This document shows positions 60,836 through 64,000 of a DNA stretch of 64,000 nt, piece after piece (within the stretch, counting starts at the first letter, position 1; every line of letters starts with the position of its first letter). Origin of the DNA: DTFZ01 sp050260375 (lineage in GTDB: Bacteria; Bacillota; Clostridia; Christensenellales; SZUA-584). The stretch lies in contig JBLNCA010000039.1 of the NCBI GenBank assembly GCA_050260375.1, forward strand, positions 70,539 to 134,538. Reading direction: 5' to 3'. The position numbers and the translations under genes are program-made. The notes below the pieces were generated by a model. That model saw only the letters and a program-made list of their open reading frames with translations, had not been told where the DNA came from and did no database searches.

Positions 60836-61082
60836 AAGATATATGAAATAAACGTTTATATATTAATATTTTTTTAACTATTAAAATCGATTTTCTTAAA
60901 AAGAAGTTTGCGTACGATTTATTATGATAGAATACAAAAGAGTGGTTTGCAGAGTAATAAGAATAATAAAAAGTAGACTAGGGGATTCTATTGAGTAAAT
61001 AGACTGAAGATGAAAAATCAAGCGCAATAAAGAATATAAAAAGGAAACGTGGCTGTCAAAAGCAAAGTAAGAGGTTAAAGTA
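60836..61082. other. AT-rich gap between two glycosyltransferase genes
   Basis: About 250 bases without a gene. No clear promoter, terminator or repeat was identified. Confidence 0.35.
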
Positions 61083-62264
61083 ATGACAAAATATTATATC
61101 AGCATAATAATACCGGTTTATAACGTAGAAGAGTACATAAGTACAGCAATGAATTCTTTGCTCAGGCAAACAATTGGCTTTAATAATCTTGAAATTATAT
61201 TTGTTGATGATTTCTCATCAGACAACAGCGGGGAAATTATTGACCAATATGCGAATCAATATACGAATGTTTTAGCTCTTCATCTTGAGACGAACAGCGG
61301 TTCAGCAGGAATTCCAAGAAACGAAGGATTGAGATTGGCCACTGCTGATTATATCATGTTTCTAGATCCCGATGATTACTATTCGGATGACGCTTGTCAA
61401 CTCCTATATGAACTAATTAAAAAAGGTAATTATGATTTGGTATCTGGTTATTATTCAATTGTTGACGAAGCAGGTAAAATTAAGTGTGATAAGACGGAAC
61501 ATTACGGTTTGTTTAAAGAAGGGGCTATTGATATGCATTCACAATATGAAAGAGCCCTGGAATTGCAGAATGCTTTTTGGTGTAAAATCTATAAGAAGAA
61601 TATTATTTTAGATAACAAAATCGAATTTCCTCCCCATATTCCCGGTCAGGATACTGTGTTCCTCTGTAAATATCTTTTATGTTGCAATACAATATACTAT
61701 GTCGATCATAAGGTAGCGTTTTATAGACTCCGTGAAAAAGAGAACAAATCAATTTCAAACCGGTGTGACATAAACTTTTTTAAGGGTATTGAAACGTGTT
61801 ATAGTTTGGTTTATAAAGTGATGATGGAAAATAATAAGGCAGAATTCTTCAAATTTGTTATTGCTGGTGCTCTGGAATATTATATATTAAAAGCGTTGGA
61901 CAGCGAGTCTCTAAAAGCGCAGGATATTGATATGTTTCTGCGAGATTGGAGGTGGATATTCGAATATTATGAAAAAAAGAACATTGAAATAGTATCACCA
62001 TATGCGAAAATTCTGCATAAATTGGTTATTTCAAAAGATTCTCATTATATTATAGATATTTACAATGAATTAAGGAAATTAAGAAAAGAATATCTTAAGA
62101 TAATTGAAGGAAGAGATTATTTAGCAGATCAAGAAAACAAGAAGGATAAGGCAATTGAGGAGCTAAAAGGTTGGATTAAACAGTTAGAAGAAGCAAAGGC
62201 TTATTATATTGGACAAATTGCGAATCTTGAAAGAGCTTTGGATCAGGCTGTAACTAAGAAATAA
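61083..62264 (+). CDS. Glycosyltransferase family 2 with C-terminal coiled coil
   Basis: This 393-residue GT2 begins YISIIIPVYNVEEYISTAM and has FVDDFSSDNSG and MFLDPDDYYSDDAC. The C-terminal end (about 340-393) is a charged heptad-like stretch (KKDKAIEELKGWIKQLEE) that should form a coiled coil and may serve in docking to partner enzymes, as in WbdA/WbdD-like assemblies. The ATG lies just after AAAGTAAGAGG. The donor is unknown. Confidence 0.87.
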   Translation: MTKYYISIIIPVYNVEEYISTAMNSLLRQTIGFNNLEIIFVDDFSSDNSGEIIDQYANQYTNVLALHLETNSGSAGIPRNEGLRLATADYIMFLDPDDYYSDDACQLLYELIKKGNYDLVSGYYSIVDEAGKIKCDKTEHYGLFKEGAIDMHSQYERALELQNAFWCKIYKKNIILDNKIEFPPHIPGQDTVFLCKYLLCCNTIYYVDHKVAFYRLREKENKSISNRCDINFFKGIETCYSLVYKVMMENNKAEFFKFVIAGALEYYILKALDSESLKAQDIDMFLRDWRWIFEYYEKKNIEIVSPYAKILHKLVISKDSHYIIDIYNELRKLRKEYLKIIEGRDYLADQENKKDKAIEELKGWIKQLEEAKAYYIGQIANLERALDQAVTKK

Positions 62265-62305
62265 GGAAGAGATTTTATAATATTATAATTATCTGGGGAT
62301 AAAAG

Positions 62306-63640
62306 ATGAGTGAACACATTACTATTATTGGTACAGGATATGTTGGATTGGTCACTGGCGCTTGTTTGGCTGAAATGGGACATTATGTGACTTGTTTTGA
62401 TATTGATGATTACGTTATTTCAAAGTTAAACAAAGGGATTATACTAAACTATGAGCCTGGCTTGGACAAGTTAGTGATATCAAATAAAAAAAGCGAACGG
62501 TTATATTTCACGAATGATATTGAGAAAGCCATTAATTTTGGAAATATTATTTTTATTGCTGTTGATACCCCGTCTCGAGAAGACGGCGGTGTGGATTTAA
62601 GTAGAGTGTTTTCTGCTGTGGCCAGTATTACAACCCATATGAAGGATGATAAGATTATTGTAATTAAAAGTACTTCACCGGTTGATACTTATGAATATAT
62701 CCATAATTACATGAAACAAAACCTTGATATGCGGCATAGTAAAATAGGTTTTTCTATTGCGTGCAATCCTGAATTTTTACGTGAAGGCAACGCAATATCA
62801 GATTTTATGAATCCGGATCGTATAGTTATTGGCACGAGGGACGAAAAAACCGCACAAATAATATGTAAAGTTTATAAGCCTTTGATCGACAACGGCGTAA
62901 AATGTATTATTACTGACCCCAAATCTGCTACACTTATTAAATACGCGTCAAACGCTTTTTTAGCATTAAAATTATCTTTTATTAATGAGATCTCTAATCT
63001 ATGCGAATGTATTGGCGCTAATATTGATGATGTATCTTATGGAATTGGGTTGGATAAAAGAATAGGTCCACAATTCTTAAAACCAGGTCCAGGCTTTGGT
63101 GGAAGTTGTTTTCCCAAGGATATGAAAGCGTTGGTACATATGGGCAATCAATACAATATTGATATTTCTGTTATATCAACTGCGATTGAATCAAACCATT
63201 TACAAAAGATTCGGGCAGCAAAAAAAATAGAACAAGTAGTTGGCGGAACTAATGGTAAAATAATTGCAGTATTAGGGACAGCATTTAAAGCGGAAACAGA
63301 TGATATTCGCGAATCACCCGCAATAGAAATTGTTAAGTATTTGATTTCCAGGAACGCGCAAGTACGTATTTATGACCCTAAAGCTATGGAAAAAACAAAA
63401 AAAGTATTTAATGATTTAGTATATTATGCCGAGGACGAATATGATGCCGCTAAAAATGCAGATGCAGTTGTTATTCTTACCGATTGGAAACAATTCGCGA
63501 GCATTTCTTTAGATAGAATGGCAAGAATAATCAGAAACAAAATAATAATTGATTTTAGGGCAATACTTAAACACTTGGATTTTAATAAATATGATTTTTC
63601 ATATTATTGTATTGGTCGCTCAGAAGGAGAACGGGCTTAA
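62306..63640 (+). CDS. ugd: UDP-glucose 6-dehydrogenase
   Basis: This enzyme oxidises UDP-glucose to UDP-glucuronic acid for surface polymers. The 444-residue protein has the nucleotide motif ITIIGTGYVGLVTGACLAEMG, the STSPVDTYEYI segment, and the catalytic Cys in GPGFGGSCFPKD. A C-terminal domain (IRESPAIEIVKYL) completes the UDP-Glc/GDP-Man dehydrogenase fold. GDP-mannose dehydrogenase is less likely, but cannot be excluded by eye. The ATG follows GGGGA. It is the last gene before the IS256-type element. Confidence 0.93.
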   Translation: MSEHITIIGTGYVGLVTGACLAEMGHYVTCFDIDDYVISKLNKGIILNYEPGLDKLVISNKKSERLYFTNDIEKAINFGNIIFIAVDTPSREDGGVDLSRVFSAVASITTHMKDDKIIVIKSTSPVDTYEYIHNYMKQNLDMRHSKIGFSIACNPEFLREGNAISDFMNPDRIVIGTRDEKTAQIICKVYKPLIDNGVKCIITDPKSATLIKYASNAFLALKLSFINEISNLCECIGANIDDVSYGIGLDKRIGPQFLKPGPGFGGSCFPKDMKALVHMGNQYNIDISVISTAIESNHLQKIRAAKKIEQVVGGTNGKIIAVLGTAFKAETDDIRESPAIEIVKYLISRNAQVRIYDPKAMEKTKKVFNDLVYYAEDEYDAAKNADAVVILTDWKQFASISLDRMARIIRNKIIIDFRAILKHLDFNKYDFSYYCIGRSEGERA

Positions 63641-63879
63641 TCTATTAGATCGTATCGTTTTTTAAATAGTATGAGTTTCCCCAATAATCCAGATGTATTC
63701 TGGTGCTTTTTGCTTGATTTCGTAGCGCCCTTGTTGAGGCTGATAAAATGCGGCCTTCTATTCAATGTTTACGCTGAATTTTGGAGCTCTTAGCAGTTTT
63801 GGAGCGATGCGGAGTTGCTAAAATCCGGTCATCTTAAAATCGTTACGAACGAAACGGGCCTCATTTCTGGCAACTCAGC
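63641..63879. other. Gap between ugd and the terminal insertion sequence
   Basis: About 240 bases without a convincing gene. A minus-strand frame reads YQPQQGRYEIKQ but I cannot place it in a family; it may be the edge of another decayed element. Confidence 0.3.
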
Positions 63880-64000
63880 GAGACTGGCGAGAAAATTGTG
63901 TAAACCTCCATTGTCAGATAGAATAACAACAACGGAGGTTTATTTGAATGGCGAAAAGGGAAAAGAGCTTGATGAGGCAACTCATTGAAGAACGAGGTAT
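63880..64000 (+). mobile_element. Left end of an IS256-family insertion sequence
   Basis: The left inverted repeat starts at GAGACTGGCGAGAAA followed by ATTGTGTAAA (63880-63904), the form typical of IS256-family ends, and the transposase start follows. The element continues beyond the window. Confidence 0.75.
63948..64000 (+). CDS. IS256-family transposase, N-terminal fragment cut by window edge
   Basis: The first 17 codons are visible, beginning MAKREKSLMRQLIEERG, which looks like the start of a mutator/IS256-type transposase. CGGAGG lies nine bases before the ATG. Nothing can be said about whether the rest is intact. Confidence 0.65.
   Translation, partial: MAKREKSLMRQLIEERG

Noticed and set aside
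63641..63879. Possible minus-strand coding remnant (YQPQQGRYEIKQ)
   Set aside because: Short, without a start, and I cannot assign it to a family; listed only as unexplained sequence.

Overview
The window looks like a chromosome segment of an anaerobic, endospore-forming member of the Clostridia. The evidence is SigH and SigK, the SCIFF peptide with its radical-SAM maturase, the Firmicutes order mrnC-thyX-rlmB-yacP-sigH, a T-box leader, a TPP riboswitch controlling an ECF thiamine component, MinCDE, SepF and DivIVA. The species cannot be named from the sequence. No tRNA, rRNA or CRISPR array was seen.

Housekeeping half (about 1-31.2 kb, visibly GC-richer). The window opens inside a PBP2 gene followed by minC-minD-minE (cell elongation and septum placement). 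Next come pgi, a thiT gene on the minus strand under a TPP riboswitch, a YfbR-type nucleotidase, and the minus-strand operon mrnC-thyX-rlmB-yacP plus sigH with its own promoter. Two half-size TSUP permeases and a T-box-controlled acyl-CoA ligase follow. Then come a TIGR04086 membrane protein with scfA-scfB and a gamma-carbonic anhydrase, GlpP divergent from a lipase-like hydrolase, and a STAS / anti-sigma / sigma-B-F-type / second-ATPase module. After these lie a HlyD-like adaptor, yggS, sepF, divIVA, a GT4 glycosyltransferase, glf and a YbhN-type membrane protein, then a Pit phosphate permease with its DUF47 partner, and sigK.

Glycan island (about 31.2-64 kb, clearly AT-richer). It starts directly after sigK with decayed genes (a parB-like fragment and a 17-codon glycosyltransferase stub) and contains an IS3-type remnant; the window ends inside an IS256-type element. 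Between them lie a dTDP-L-rhamnose operon (rfbDACB), at least ten glycosyltransferase genes (three with two catalytic domains), a WbsX-type GH99-like protein, and a Wzm/Wzt-type ABC exporter with its own promoter and a leader hairpin. There is also a GDP-D-glycero-D-manno-heptose pathway (hddA, a fused hddC-gmhB, gmhA), a LegB-like dehydratase with a nucleotidyltransferase and an epimerase, and UDP-glucose dehydrogenase. Together they most likely build and export a rhamnose- and heptose-containing cell-surface or S-layer-type glycan. A GT2 gene and a Wzx-type flippase gene in the middle are both broken by frameshifts, leaving the ABC exporter as the only intact polymer exporter seen here.

Most unusual signals: a family of intergenic hairpins whose stems co-vary between copies (23.6 and 28.5 kb); a T-box in front of an acyl-CoA ligase; a TPP riboswitch whose anti-aptamer strand can be read directly; an apparently ATPase-dead anti-sigma protein next to an intact one; a possibly leaderless mrnC transcript; and four frameshifts within about 1.3 kb of the island.
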